A stretch of DNA of 64,000 nucleotides from Rhizobium mayense (GCF_030272705.1 NZ_JARFYM010000004.1:245578-309577), one strand, 5' to 3'. Counted from the first letter of the stretch, positions 45,547 through 55,045 are shown. Notes: generated by a model not told the origin, from the sequence alone. Program-made: numbers and translations.

Positions 45547-47056
45547 ACCCTTGACCGCAGCAGAATACAAAGCAATTGCCGCCGGCCTTCAGTTCCCGGC
45601 CAATGCCTTCATCGATGGCAGCTTCCGTCCAGCCAATTCCGGCAAGACGTTCAAGACCACCAACCCGGCCAACGGCGACCTCCTGGCCGAGATCGCGGCC
45701 TGTGACGCCAGCGATGTCGATTACGCCGTGCTCAAGGCAAGAGAGGCGTTCGAGGATGGCCGCTGGCGCCAGCTATCTCCCGGCGAGCGCAAGGCGACGC
45801 TCATCAAGTTCGCCAAACTGCTCGAAGAGAACCGTCACGAACTGGCGGTGATGGAAAGCCTCGACAGCGGCAAGCCGGTTCGCGAGTGCCAGACCGTCGA
45901 CGTGCCCGACACTATCCACACCCTTCGTTGGCATGCCGAGGCGATCGACAAGCTCTATGACAACGCCAATCCGGTCGGCCCGAATGCGCTGGCGGTGGTG
46001 GTGCGCGAGCCGATCGGCGTCGTCGGCTGCGTGCTGCCCTGGAATTTCCCCCTGCTGATGCTCGCCTGGAAGATCGGCCCGGCATTGGCCGCCGGCTGCT
46101 CGGTCATCGTCAAGCCTGCGCAGGAGACGACGCTGACGACGCTGCGGGTTGCCGAACTTGCCTATGAAGCCGGCATCCCCGCCGGTGTCTTTAATGTCGT
46201 CACGGGCAGCGGCAGGGATGTTGGCGAGCCGCTCGGCTTGCACATGGACGTCGATATGGTGGCCTTCACCGGCTCGACACCGACCGGCCGCCGCTTCCTG
46301 CATTATTCCGCCGATTCCAACCTCAAGAAGGTCGTCCTCGAATGCGGCGGCAAGAACCCGGCCGTGGTGCTGGAAGACGCAGAAGACCTCGATCTCGTTG
46401 CCGAGCAGGTCGTCAACGGTGCCTTCTGGAACATGGGCGAAAACTGCAGCGCTAGCTCGCGCCTCATTGTCCATGCCAAGATCAAGGACGAACTGCTAAA
46501 GCGCATCGGCGCCTATATGCGCGAGTGGAAGACGGGCGATCCGCTCGATCCGGAAAACCGCGTCGGCGCACTGGTCAGCAAGAACCATTACGAGAAGGTC
46601 ACCTCCTTCCTCGAGGACGTCAAAAGCGAGAAGCTGACGATCGCCCATGGTGGCGAAACGCATGGCGGCATCTTCGTCCAGCCGACGGTGGTTGACGGCG
46701 TCACGGCCGCAAGCCGGCTATTCAAGGAAGAAATCTTCGGGCCGATCCTGTCGGTGACGACGTTCAACACCCTCGCCGAGGCCGTGGCACTTGCCAACGA
46801 CACCAATTACGGCCTGACGGCTTCCATCTATACAGGCAGCCTCCGGAACGCGATCCGCGTCTCGCGCGACATCCGGGCCGGCCTCGTCACGGTCAACTGC
46901 TTCGGCGAAGGCGACGCAACGACGCCCTTCGGCGGCTACAAGGAATCGGGCTTCGGCGGCCGCGACAAGTCGGTCTTTGCCCATGACAACTACTGCGAAC
47001 TGAAGACGATCTGGATCGACGTCTCGGAGCGCTCGGTGGACGAGACGGTTCGATGA
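45539..47056 (+). CDS. NAD(P)-dependent aldehyde dehydrogenase
   Basis: A 505-residue ALDH-superfamily enzyme with catalytic Cys303 (GENCSASS) and Glu268 (LECGGKNP), the VLPWNFPL and FTGSTPTGR cofactor-binding segments, and the FGGYKESGFGG C-terminal motif. It most resembles PuuC-type gamma-aminobutyraldehyde dehydrogenases but would suit alpha-ketoglutarate semialdehyde in a hydroxyproline route. It overlaps the DapA-like gene by 8 bp and the FAD enzyme gene by 4 bp, so the three are translationally coupled. Confidence 0.9.
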   Translation: MHEPLTAAEYKAIAAGLQFPANAFIDGSFRPANSGKTFKTTNPANGDLLAEIAACDASDVDYAVLKAREAFEDGRWRQLSPGERKATLIKFAKLLEENRHELAVMESLDSGKPVRECQTVDVPDTIHTLRWHAEAIDKLYDNANPVGPNALAVVVREPIGVVGCVLPWNFPLLMLAWKIGPALAAGCSVIVKPAQETTLTTLRVAELAYEAGIPAGVFNVVTGSGRDVGEPLGLHMDVDMVAFTGSTPTGRRFLHYSADSNLKKVVLECGGKNPAVVLEDAEDLDLVAEQVVNGAFWNMGENCSASSRLIVHAKIKDELLKRIGAYMREWKTGDPLDPENRVGALVSKNHYEKVTSFLEDVKSEKLTIAHGGETHGGIFVQPTVVDGVTAASRLFKEEIFGPILSVTTFNTLAEAVALANDTNYGLTASIYTGSLRNAIRVSRDIRAGLVTVNCFGEGDATTPFGGYKESGFGGRDKSVFAHDNYCELKTIWIDVSERSVDETVR

Positions 47057-48399
47057 TCACCAAGTCCGTCAAACGTCTGCCCGCCGAAAACGGCGTCTCG
47101 GGTTGGGAGGCGATCAGCAAGCGATCGCTCCCAGTGCGAACCCTGGATGGCAACGTGACCGCGGACTGGCTGATCATCGGCGCTGGCTTTGCGGGCCTCT
47201 CGGCGGCCCGCCGGCTTCTCCAGCTTCGCCCGGACGACAGAATCGTCGTGCTCGAAGCAAGTGAGGTGGGCAAAGGCACATCGGGCCGGAATTCGGGATT
47301 CATGATCGACGTCCCGCACAACCTGTCTTCCAGCGAATATTCGAGCGGAGGATTGGATGCCACTCGATTGGAGATGGCTCAGAACCGGAGTGCGATCGCT
47401 TTCGCAAAAGATGCTGCGGCAGAATATGGCATGTCGTCCGAAACCGTCGATCCGGCGGGCAAGATCAATGCCGCGGCGACGGCGCGCGGAATGAAGCTGA
47501 ACATCAGCTTCGGTCAATCCTTGAGGAGTGCCGGCGAGCCGCACACGTTTCTCGACGCGTCCGAAATGCGCAAGCTTACCAGTTCTGATTATTACCTGGG
47601 CGGCCTTTACACTCCGGGTGCGGTGCTGATCCAACCGGCCGACTACATTCGCGAACTTGCCGCAGGGTTGTCGCGCCAAGTCGACATCTTCGAGGGGTCG
47701 CCCGTTACTGCTCTGACGCGGGACAAGGGAACGTGGACGGCCATTTCCACCCGCGGCAAAGTCACCGCTCCGAAGGTTATCTTAGGCGTCAACGGTCACA
47801 TCGACGATTTTGGCCACTTCCGCGGCCGGCTGATGCATATCTTTGCCTACGCTTCAATGACCGCCCCCTTCCCCGCGGAAGATTTCGGCCATCAGGTTTC
47901 GGGGGGCGATCGGTGGGCGCTGCTACCTGCCGACGCCATGGGGGCGACGGTGCGCAAGATCACCTCGGCCGGCCAGTCACGCATCGTCATTCGCACGAAA
48001 TACACCTACGAAACAACAATCACGGTGTCGAACCGCAGAATGACCGGGATGGCCGAAGAACACAGACGGTCGCTCGATGCGCGGTTTCCAGGTCTCAAAG
48101 ACATACCCTTCCAACACAGCTGGGCTGGACGCCTCTGCCTCAGCCGGAACCACGTACCGGCATTCGGCGAGATCGACGAAGGACTTTACTCAGCCTGTTG
48201 CGAGAACGGTCTTGGCACCGTCAAGAGCACCTTCGCCGGCATGATGGCCGTGGAACTGGCCACCGGCACGCGATCCGCTGATCTCGAGAAATATATGGAT
48301 CATGCAAAGCCAAGCCGGCTACCGCCAGAGCCCTTTGCCTGGCTCGGCGTCAATTCGGTGATCCGTTGGCAGCAATTGCGCGCAGGACGCGAGGGATAG
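47053..48399 (+). CDS. FAD-dependent amine/amino-acid oxidase (OrdL/DAAO type)
   Basis: A 448-residue FAD oxidoreductase of the DAO family, similar in arrangement to PuuB/OrdL. The FAD motif is IIGAGFAGLSAARRL and the second cofactor region includes GTSGRNSGFMID, followed by WAGRLCLSRNHVPAFG and a C-terminal ENGLGTVKST strand. It would oxidise a secondary or primary amine. In a hydroxyproline route the expected step is oxidation of cis-4-hydroxy-D-proline to the pyrroline. The polyamine-type PuuB step is the alternative. Confidence 0.85.
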   Translation: MITKSVKRLPAENGVSGWEAISKRSLPVRTLDGNVTADWLIIGAGFAGLSAARRLLQLRPDDRIVVLEASEVGKGTSGRNSGFMIDVPHNLSSSEYSSGGLDATRLEMAQNRSAIAFAKDAAAEYGMSSETVDPAGKINAAATARGMKLNISFGQSLRSAGEPHTFLDASEMRKLTSSDYYLGGLYTPGAVLIQPADYIRELAAGLSRQVDIFEGSPVTALTRDKGTWTAISTRGKVTAPKVILGVNGHIDDFGHFRGRLMHIFAYASMTAPFPAEDFGHQVSGGDRWALLPADAMGATVRKITSAGQSRIVIRTKYTYETTITVSNRRMTGMAEEHRRSLDARFPGLKDIPFQHSWAGRLCLSRNHVPAFGEIDEGLYSACCENGLGTVKSTFAGMMAVELATGTRSADLEKYMDHAKPSRLPPEPFAWLGVNSVIRWQQLRAGREG

Positions 48400-48478
48400 T
48401 CCCTTGCCCGCGCAATGTGAAGACTGAGCCGACTGCAGGTCTTCAACGAAATGGGAACGAAAACTAGGAGCGAACAAA

Positions 48479-49330
48479 ATGAAGGCTTTATGGAAAGCGC
48501 TTTGCGCTGCAGCCATGCTCGGAATGACGGCCCTGTCTGCGCAGGCGGAAGAAAAGACGATCACGATTGGCACGATGTCTTGGGAGGATCTCACGCCGAT
48601 TACGGGGATCACCAAAAAGGTACTCGAGGATTCCGGCTACACGGTAAAGGTGTTACCGTTCTCGGAATGGGGTATCGCCTATGCCGCCCTTACCAAAGGG
48701 GACATTCAGATCCTTGCTTCCCAAACTGATTACGTAGCTCAAGACTACTGGGGCAAAAACAAGAACCGCCTGGAAAAGATTTCACCGGTGTCGCACGGTC
48801 TCTATCAGGCCATCGCCGTCCCAAACTACGTGACGATCGATTCAATCGATCAGCTTAACGACAATGCCGACAAGTTTGGCGGCAAGATCGTCGGCATTGA
48901 GCCGGGTTCGGGTCTGATGCGGGATGCGGCCAATGCGGTGAAGCAATATGATCTCAAGCTGCAGCTCGTCGAAGGCAGCACGGCGGCAATGACCGCGGCC
49001 CTGAAGTCGGCCATCGATCGCAAGGAGTGGCTCGCCGTGACGATCTGGGAACCGTCCTGGATGATGCAAAAGTATCCGGTGAAATTCCTGAAGGATCCGA
49101 AGGGTGTGTTCCCGCCACCGCAGAGCTACTACTGGGTCGGCAAGAAGGGATTTTCGACTGACAATCCGCATGCTCGCGAGGTCATCGCCAGCGTCTATGT
49201 ACCGCTTGCCGATATCACTGCGATTAATGGCGCCGTCAGCGATGGCAAGACAATGGACCAGGCCGTCAAGGACTGGACGGACGCTCATGCCGATCTCTTG
49301 AAGCGTTGGGAAAACATCAAGAGCCAATGA
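48479..49330 (+). CDS. Quaternary-amine ABC binding protein (ProX/OpuAC type)
   Basis: A 283-residue precursor with a signal peptide (CAAAMLGMTALSAQA, residues 9-23) and an OpuAC domain containing KTITIGTMSWEDLTP, the GSGLMRDAANAV segment and WEPSWMMQKYPV. The binding pocket of such proteins uses aromatic residues to hold trimethylammonium or betaine groups. It opens the transporter block that follows. The strong hairpin after it (49341-49365) fits the usual raised expression of binding proteins. The ligand is probably a betaine or N-methylated proline; this is inferred. Confidence 0.88.
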   Translation: MKALWKALCAAAMLGMTALSAQAEEKTITIGTMSWEDLTPITGITKKVLEDSGYTVKVLPFSEWGIAYAALTKGDIQILASQTDYVAQDYWGKNKNRLEKISPVSHGLYQAIAVPNYVTIDSIDQLNDNADKFGGKIVGIEPGSGLMRDAANAVKQYDLKLQLVEGSTAAMTAALKSAIDRKEWLAVTIWEPSWMMQKYPVKFLKDPKGVFPPPQSYYWVGKKGFSTDNPHAREVIASVYVPLADITAINGAVSDGKTMDQAVKDWTDAHADLLKRWENIKSQ

Positions 49331-49340
49331 TCTCGCTCTT

Positions 49341-49365
49341 GCGGGCCGACGTTTAGCCGGCCCGC
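49341..49365 (+). other. Strong hairpin after the ProX-type gene
   Basis: GCGGGCCG (49341-49348) and CGGCCCGC (49358-49365) form a perfect 8-bp stem with a 9-nt loop, 11 bp beyond the binding-protein stop, followed only by CTTTC. It is probably an mRNA-protecting stem or a leaky terminator between the binding-protein and ATPase genes. Confidence 0.55.
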
Positions 49366-49422
49366 CTTTCAGCAACCCAAGAATAAAAAGGGCTTCCAGA
49401 AGGCTGGCCCACGGGGAAAGCT

Positions 49423-50514
49423 ATGACCGCTACCATCAATGATCCGAATAATATCCTCATCGACTGCCAAGGAGTTTGGAAAATCTTCGGCGCCCGTGCA
49501 GCTCATGCTGTGAAGGCCGTATCGGAGAAGGGTTTGTCGAAGAAGCAGGTGCTGCAAGACTTCGACTGTGTCGTCGGCGTATCCAACGCGAGCCTCCAGG
49601 TTAATCGTGGTGAGATTTTCTGCATCATGGGTCTTTCAGGCAGCGGCAAGTCGACCCTGGTCAGGCTTCTGAACCGCCTCATCGAGCCGAGCCTGGGAAG
49701 GATCGCAATCAAAGGCAGGGAAATTAGCAAGCTGAATGCAGCGGAGTTGCGGGACATGCGGGCGCGAAACATCGGCATGGTGTTTCAGAGCGTTGCCCTC
49801 CTCCCTCACCGTACAGTACTGGAAAATGCCGCCTTTGGCCTGGAGGTGCGTGGGGTCGCCAGGGAAGAGCGCAACAAGACTGCTCGTGCAGCACTTGAAA
49901 AAGTCGGCCTCACCGACTGGGTATCGCGTTATCCCTCAGAGCTTTCGGGCGGCATGCAACAGCGCGTTGGGCTCGCTCGCGCATTGGCCGCAGATCCTGA
50001 GATCATTCTCATGGACGAGCCGTTCAGCGCCCTCGATCCGCTTATCCGCCGTCAGCTTCAGGACGAGTTCCGGCAATTGACGAAGTCCCTCGGTAAATCA
50101 GCGGTGTTCATCACGCACGATCTCGAAGAAGCCATTCGCATCGGCGACCGCATTGCCATCATGAAGGACGGCGTCATCGTCCAGGTCGGAACTGCGGAAG
50201 AGATCGTAACGAAACCGGCCGACGATTATGTCGCGGACTTCGTCGCGGGAATATCCAGGGTCCACCTAGTCAAGGCTCACTCGGTGATGCATTCGCTCGC
50301 CGAGTACAGGAGCCTGCAACCGCAACATGATGTGAACGGGCTCTTAAGGACGACCCCCGAAGCGGATATCGGCGAACTGATCGACCTTACGATGAAGTCG
50401 GATCGCGATGCCCTGGCTGTGGTCGAAAACGGGTCCATCGTTGGCGTCGTTACCACCCGCGGCCTGCTTCGGGGCGTCGCCGGGTCCCCGGTGCAACAAC
50501 CGGTGATAGCCTGA
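49423..50514 (+). CDS. Quaternary-amine ABC ATPase with C-terminal CBS-like region (ProV type)
   Basis: A 363-residue ProV/OpuAA-type ATPase. Walker A is GLSGSGKST, the signature LSGGMQQR and Walker B ILMDEPFSALD. The last 70 or so residues form a CBS-like regulatory region (ALAVVENGSIVGVVTTRGLL) that senses ionic strength in OpuA-type systems. The N-terminal ProV-type extension, with KQVLQDFDCVVGVSNAS before the ABC core, is present. It energises the permease pair at 50529 and 51374. Confidence 0.9.
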   Translation: MTATINDPNNILIDCQGVWKIFGARAAHAVKAVSEKGLSKKQVLQDFDCVVGVSNASLQVNRGEIFCIMGLSGSGKSTLVRLLNRLIEPSLGRIAIKGREISKLNAAELRDMRARNIGMVFQSVALLPHRTVLENAAFGLEVRGVAREERNKTARAALEKVGLTDWVSRYPSELSGGMQQRVGLARALAADPEIILMDEPFSALDPLIRRQLQDEFRQLTKSLGKSAVFITHDLEEAIRIGDRIAIMKDGVIVQVGTAEEIVTKPADDYVADFVAGISRVHLVKAHSVMHSLAEYRSLQPQHDVNGLLRTTPEADIGELIDLTMKSDRDALAVVENGSIVGVVTTRGLLRGVAGSPVQQPVIA

Positions 50515-50528
50515 GAGGACAGACGGAC

Positions 50529-51377
50529 ATGGATATCTCGGTCATTGCGGATACTTTCGATGCCTGGACCGACGACGCGCTCGGGTGGATCAGCGACAAC
50601 GGCGGGTGGCTGTTCGATCCCTTGAGGGCGACGCTGGAAGGCACTTACAACGGCGTGCTCTGGCTTCTCCAACTTGCGCCGTTCTACGTGGTCGCTGTTG
50701 CCTTGGCTCTTCTCGGGTGGCGGCTGGTCAATGCCGTGTCCGGCATACTGATCGGGCTGGCGCTCGTCTTCTGCTCGTTCATGGGACTCTGGGACCAAAC
50801 GATGAGCACCCTTGCGCTCGTCGTCACCGCCACGATCCTCGCCTTGATCATTGGAATCCCGATCGGGATTCTCGCGGGGTTCGTGCAGTGGTTCGACAGC
50901 TTCCTCGAGCCGATTCTCGACCTTATCCAGACGCTGCCGCCCTATATCTATCTTCTCCCGGCAATCGCGCTCCTCGGCTTTGGTCCGGCGACGGCGCTGG
51001 TCGCGACCTTCATCGTGGCCATGCCGCCGGCCGTCCGCTTGACGGCACTCGGGATCCGCATGACGCCGCATGCCTTCATCGAGCTCGGACAGGCGAGCGG
51101 ACTGACGCCATGGCAAATGTTTACGAAGATCAGGCTGCCTTTCGCCATCCCAAGTATGATGGCCGGCATCAATCAGAGCCTGATGATGGCATTTGGCATG
51201 GTCGTCATCGCCGGCATCGTCGGCTCCGGCGGCCTTGGCGAAACCATCTATGGCGCGGTCCGAACTCTTGATATCGCCACATCGATTAACGCGGCGATCG
51301 CGATCGTCATCTTGACGATGGTGCTCGATCGACTGACGCAGAGCGCGGCCCGCCGGGCCAAGGTAGGTGCGAGATGA
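50529..51377 (+). CDS. Quaternary-amine ABC permease 1 (ProW type)
   Basis: A 282-residue permease of the ProW/OpuAB family. It has several membrane segments, the TLPPYIYLLPAIALLGFGPA motif and the ATPase-contact loop LGQASGLTPWQMFTKIRLPFAIPSMM. It begins 15 bp after the ATPase gene and its stop overlaps the start of a second, related permease. Two distinct permeases suggest a heterodimeric pore. Confidence 0.9.
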   Translation: MDISVIADTFDAWTDDALGWISDNGGWLFDPLRATLEGTYNGVLWLLQLAPFYVVAVALALLGWRLVNAVSGILIGLALVFCSFMGLWDQTMSTLALVVTATILALIIGIPIGILAGFVQWFDSFLEPILDLIQTLPPYIYLLPAIALLGFGPATALVATFIVAMPPAVRLTALGIRMTPHAFIELGQASGLTPWQMFTKIRLPFAIPSMMAGINQSLMMAFGMVVIAGIVGSGGLGETIYGAVRTLDIATSINAAIAIVILTMVLDRLTQSAARRAKVGAR

Positions 51378-52225
51378 ACTTGGACCTCATCCGATTTTCA
51401 CCAGGCGTATACCTTGCCCCGGGAGTCGACTGGCTCAATGCCAACTTCCACCCATTCTTCGAGGGCGTCACGAAGCTGATCGAGACGGTGCTGGGTGCCA
51501 TCGAGGCGGCCCTTCTCTATCTGCCTCCCTACGCGATGATAGTCGTCGTGGTTCTTCTGGCGGGCTTCGCCATCGGGATCAGGGCAGCGATCATATCGAT
51601 GGTTGCGCTCGCTTTCTGCTTCGGCGCCGGCCTTTGGACCGCGTCCATGCAGACGCTGGCATTGGTGGCAGTGGCCGTCGCTTTTTCCGTCGCGGTCGCC
51701 TTTCCGCTTGGTATTCTGGCCTCGCGCCACAGGGGCTTCGAGGCCGGGATAAGGCCAGTGCTCGACATCATGCAGACAGTACCGCCCTGGGTCTATCTCA
51801 TCCCCGCCGTCATGCTCTTCAGTCTCGGCCGCGTTCCGGCAATCATTGCCACGATCGTCTACGGCGTGCCGCCGATGCTGCGCCTGACGACTTTGGCGTT
51901 CAATCAAGTGCCGAAAGATCTGCTGGAGCTCGGCCAGGCCACGGGCGCGCCACCGCGCGCGATCCTGTTCAAGATCGAGATCCCGTCTGCCATGCCTACG
52001 CTGCTTGTCGGCCTCAACCAGTGCATCCTCCTGTCATTGGCGATGGTCGTCCTTGCCGGTCTCGTCGGAGCCGGGGGCCTTGGCGCCGAAGTAACGCGAG
52101 GCCTTACGCGAATGGAAATGGGTCTCGGGCTGCGGGCGGGGCTGGCCATTGTTGCCATCGCCATCCTGCTCGACAGGCTATCGAAGGGTGCCCTGCAGGG
52201 TCGCAATGACCTGAAGTCAGCTTGA
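51374..52225 (+). CDS. Quaternary-amine ABC permease 2 (ProW type)
   Basis: A 283-residue ProW-type permease parallel to the preceding gene, sharing TVPPWVYLIPAVMLFSLGRV and the contact loop LGQATGAPPRAILFKIEIPSAMPTLL. It overlaps its partner by four bases (ATGA). The pair probably arose by duplication and would form a heterodimer. It is followed by the epimerase-family gene 17 bp downstream. Confidence 0.9.
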   Translation: MNLDLIRFSPGVYLAPGVDWLNANFHPFFEGVTKLIETVLGAIEAALLYLPPYAMIVVVVLLAGFAIGIRAAIISMVALAFCFGAGLWTASMQTLALVAVAVAFSVAVAFPLGILASRHRGFEAGIRPVLDIMQTVPPWVYLIPAVMLFSLGRVPAIIATIVYGVPPMLRLTTLAFNQVPKDLLELGQATGAPPRAILFKIEIPSAMPTLLVGLNQCILLSLAMVVLAGLVGAGGLGAEVTRGLTRMEMGLGLRAGLAIVAIAILLDRLSKGALQGRNDLKSA

Positions 52226-52241
52226 CCGGGAAGACAAACGA

Positions 52242-53240
52242 ATGCGTCACAGCTTCTTCTGCATCGACTCCCACACTTGCGGCAATCCGGTACGGCTGGT
52301 GGCGGGCGGCGGCCCCTTGCTGCCTCACCTTCCGATCGCCGACCGCCGGGATATCTTTGTCCGCGATCATGACTGGATCCGGCAGGCCCTGATGTTCGAA
52401 CCGCGCGGTCACGACATCATGTCGGGTGCGATCATCTATCCGTCCTATCGCGATGACTGCGACTTCGCAGTCATCTTCATCGAAGTCAGCGGTTGCCTGC
52501 CAATGTGCGGGGCTGGGACGATCGGCCTGGTGACTGCGGCGATCGAAGAAGGTCTCGTCACTCCGAGAGTGCCTGGGCATTTGTCGATAGAGACGCCTGC
52601 TGGAAAGGTCGATATCCAATATGACCTGCGAGGCGAGTTCGTGGATTCGGTTCGCATGTTCAACGTTCCAAGCTACCTGCACGAGGCAGACATCGAGGTC
52701 GAAGTTCCGCGTCTCGGCACGCTGACCGTGGATATTTCCTATGGAGGAAACTACTACGCCGTCGTCGAGCCACAGGAGAACTGGTCGGGATTGAACGGCA
52801 TGTCGGCAAGCGACATTGTCGATCTCGGCCAGAGACTGCGGGATGCGCTCGCGCCGATCTGCGATCCGGTTCATCCTGAAGACGACAGGATCCGTGGCGT
52901 TCACCACGCGCTCTGGTGTGACAGGCCGACGAATGACAAGGCCGATGGCCGTGGAGCAGTCTTCTATGGCGACAAGGCAATAGACCGATCACCCGGAGGG
53001 ACTGGGACCTCGGCCCGTATGGCGCAACTGTATGGCAAGGGTCGCTTGAGGGCCAGTGAGATATTCCGCCAGGAAAGCCTGATCGGCACCGTATTCGAGG
53101 GGCGCATCGAAGCCGAAACCGAGATCGGTCCGTTTAAGGGCATAAGGCCGAGCGTCAGCGGCTGGGCACGGGTCATCGGCCACAACACCATCTTCGTCGA
53201 CGACCGTGATCCCCTGGCCCATGGTTTCCAGATTCCGTAG
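52242..53240 (+). CDS. Proline racemase/hydroxyproline epimerase family protein with altered second catalytic site
   Basis: A 332-residue proline racemase superfamily protein. The first catalytic cysteine is Cys89 in PMCGAGTIG. The second catalytic cysteine motif, normally DRSPCGTGTSA (or a Thr version in trans-3-hydroxyproline dehydratases), here reads DRSPGGTGTSA, with Gly252 encoded by GGA. A two-base epimerase needs both thiols, so a pure epimerase is doubtful. A dehydratase-like or other one-base reaction on a proline derivative is possible. The SHTCGNP start motif is present. Its position behind a betaine/proline-type transporter supports an imino-acid substrate. Confidence 0.8.
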   Translation: MRHSFFCIDSHTCGNPVRLVAGGGPLLPHLPIADRRDIFVRDHDWIRQALMFEPRGHDIMSGAIIYPSYRDDCDFAVIFIEVSGCLPMCGAGTIGLVTAAIEEGLVTPRVPGHLSIETPAGKVDIQYDLRGEFVDSVRMFNVPSYLHEADIEVEVPRLGTLTVDISYGGNYYAVVEPQENWSGLNGMSASDIVDLGQRLRDALAPICDPVHPEDDRIRGVHHALWCDRPTNDKADGRGAVFYGDKAIDRSPGGTGTSARMAQLYGKGRLRASEIFRQESLIGTVFEGRIEAETEIGPFKGIRPSVSGWARVIGHNTIFVDDRDPLAHGFQIP

Positions 53241-53252
53241 GAGGACTGCTCG

Positions 53253-54062
53253 ATGGCTGACATTGGACGCGTTGGGATTGTCGGCGGATCCGGGTGGTTG
53301 GGAAGTGCGATCGCAAAGGCGCTGATCGGCTCCGATACCGTCCCGGCTGAACGGCTGACCTGCTCGTATCGCACCAGGAAGCCTGACAGCGGGCTTGGCG
53401 TATCATGGACGCAGGACAACCAGAAGCTGGCCGAAAATTCAGACGTCGTTATTCTGTCGGTCAGGCCAGACGACTGGAGCGGCATCGATATCAGCGCCCC
53501 AGGGAAGCTTGTGATCTCAGTTATGGCCGGAATAAGCGTGGACAGCATCAAACGGAAAACGGGCAGCGTGCGCATTGCCCGCGCTTTGCCAAACGCTGCT
53601 GCCGAAGTCGGGCAATCATATACGCCGTTTTTTCTGGCATCATCGAACCCGAACGACCGAGGTACCGTCGAGGCCCTTTTCCGCAGCTGTGGCATGGTCG
53701 ACTCCGTCTTTCGCGAAGAGCACATTGACTATTTCACGGCAATGACGGGCTCAGGCGAAGCATTTCCCGCGTTCCTTGCCGAGGCCATGATGAATGACGC
53801 CATCGCCCGTGGTTTGCCCATGGAGATCGCGCTTCGGGCAGCGCAACAGGTCATCATCGACGCGGGACGGCTTCAGGAATATCATCGTGCATCTCCCGCC
53901 GATACAGTAAAGTCGTTTGTCGATTACGATGGCACCACATCAGCCGGCATTGTCGCAATGCGCGAGAATGGATTTGAAAGCGTGATCCGCTCCGGCTTGG
54001 ACGCCGCTTTTCGGAAGGCTCAGGCGCTGACTATCAAACAGGTTGGTGGACACGATCGATGA
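53253..54062 (+). CDS. Pyrroline-5-carboxylate reductase-like NAD(P)-binding protein
   Basis: A 269-residue protein with an N-terminal Rossmann motif, GIVGGSGWLGSAIA, and a C-terminal helical dimerisation region like that of ProC: TAMTGSGEAFPAFLAEAMMNDA and a DGTTSAGIVAM substrate loop. ProC reduces pyrroline-5-carboxylate to proline. Placed next to a proline-racemase homologue, it may instead reduce a cyclic imine made in this pathway. Its stop overlaps the regulator start by four bases. The exact imine is not determined. Confidence 0.83.
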   Translation: MADIGRVGIVGGSGWLGSAIAKALIGSDTVPAERLTCSYRTRKPDSGLGVSWTQDNQKLAENSDVVILSVRPDDWSGIDISAPGKLVISVMAGISVDSIKRKTGSVRIARALPNAAAEVGQSYTPFFLASSNPNDRGTVEALFRSCGMVDSVFREEHIDYFTAMTGSGEAFPAFLAEAMMNDAIARGLPMEIALRAAQQVIIDAGRLQEYHRASPADTVKSFVDYDGTTSAGIVAMRENGFESVIRSGLDAAFRKAQALTIKQVGGHDR

Positions 54063-55045
54063 AAACCACAAAAGACGAAGCAAAACATGGCCCCCTGAAA
54101 GTCGGATTTGTACTTGCCCGCTCTTTCACACTTTCCGCATTTGCTTTGTTTGTTGATACGCTGAGGCTCGCAAGCGACGAGACCGACAGGTCCGGGAGGG
54201 TGCTGGCCGATTGGCAGGTGTTGGGCAGTACGCGGCATCTCATTGCATCGAGTTGCGGCGTCCAGATCGCGCCGACGTCAGATTTCGTCGATCCCAGGGA
54301 GTTTCACTATATCGTGGTGGTCGGCGGTCTTTTGAACTCCGATGTGGCGATCGATAGCCAGACCTCCGACTATCTGAAAAAGGCAGCCGCCCAAAAGGTC
54401 CCATTGATTGGTGTTTGCACCGGTACCTTCATTCTGGCGCAGCTGGGACTGATGAAAAGCCACCAGACTTGCGTCAGCTGGCTTCATTATCAGGCCTACC
54501 GCGAGCGCTTTCCCGACAACCCGGTTCGCTCCGATCGCCTATTCAATCTTGATCGAAGCCGTGGATCCTGCGCGGGTGGAAGCAGCGCCGCCGATATGGC
54601 AGCCTTCCTCGTCAGGCGGCATATCAGCCGAGACGCCGAACGGAACGCGCTCGAAGTTCTGCAGATCGTGCGGGCGCGATCTGGATTGGACATACAGCCG
54701 CGCAAGCCGCTCGCCATCGAATGCCAGGATCCACGCTTGAAGGCCGTGCTCATCACGATGGAAAGCCACATCGAAGACGTTGTCCCGACCGAAGAACTTG
54801 CCGCTTTCGTCGGACTATCCCGGCGGCAACTCGAGCGCCTTTTCATGGAGGAGATGAAGGCATCTCCCGGAGCAATCTATACGCGCGTCCGCATGGAGCG
54901 AGCAAAGCAGCTCGTCCTCCAGACTCAGGCTCCGCTCATTGAAATCGCGCTCGAGGTCGGATTCGACAGCGCATCCCATTTTGCGAGGCTTTTTCGAAGA
55001 GTGTTTGGACAGTCGCCAGCGGAATTACGACGTGCACAGGCCTGA
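54059..55045 (+). CDS. GlxA-type AraC-family regulator with DJ-1/PfpI domain
   Basis: A 328-residue protein. The N-terminal DJ-1/PfpI-like domain contains GVCTGTFILAQLGLM with a Cys in the elbow position; the C-terminal AraC double helix-turn-helix spans roughly residues 235-325, ending ...EVGFDSASHFARLFRRVFGQSPAELRR. Members of this group, such as GbdR and CdhR, activate betaine, choline or carnitine catabolism. That fits the quaternary-amine transporter upstream. It ends the cluster and shares its transcript through overlapping ATGA. Confidence 0.87.
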   Translation: MKTTKDEAKHGPLKVGFVLARSFTLSAFALFVDTLRLASDETDRSGRVLADWQVLGSTRHLIASSCGVQIAPTSDFVDPREFHYIVVVGGLLNSDVAIDSQTSDYLKKAAAQKVPLIGVCTGTFILAQLGLMKSHQTCVSWLHYQAYRERFPDNPVRSDRLFNLDRSRGSCAGGSSAADMAAFLVRRHISRDAERNALEVLQIVRARSGLDIQPRKPLAIECQDPRLKAVLITMESHIEDVVPTEELAAFVGLSRRQLERLFMEEMKASPGAIYTRVRMERAKQLVLQTQAPLIEIALEVGFDSASHFARLFRRVFGQSPAELRRAQA

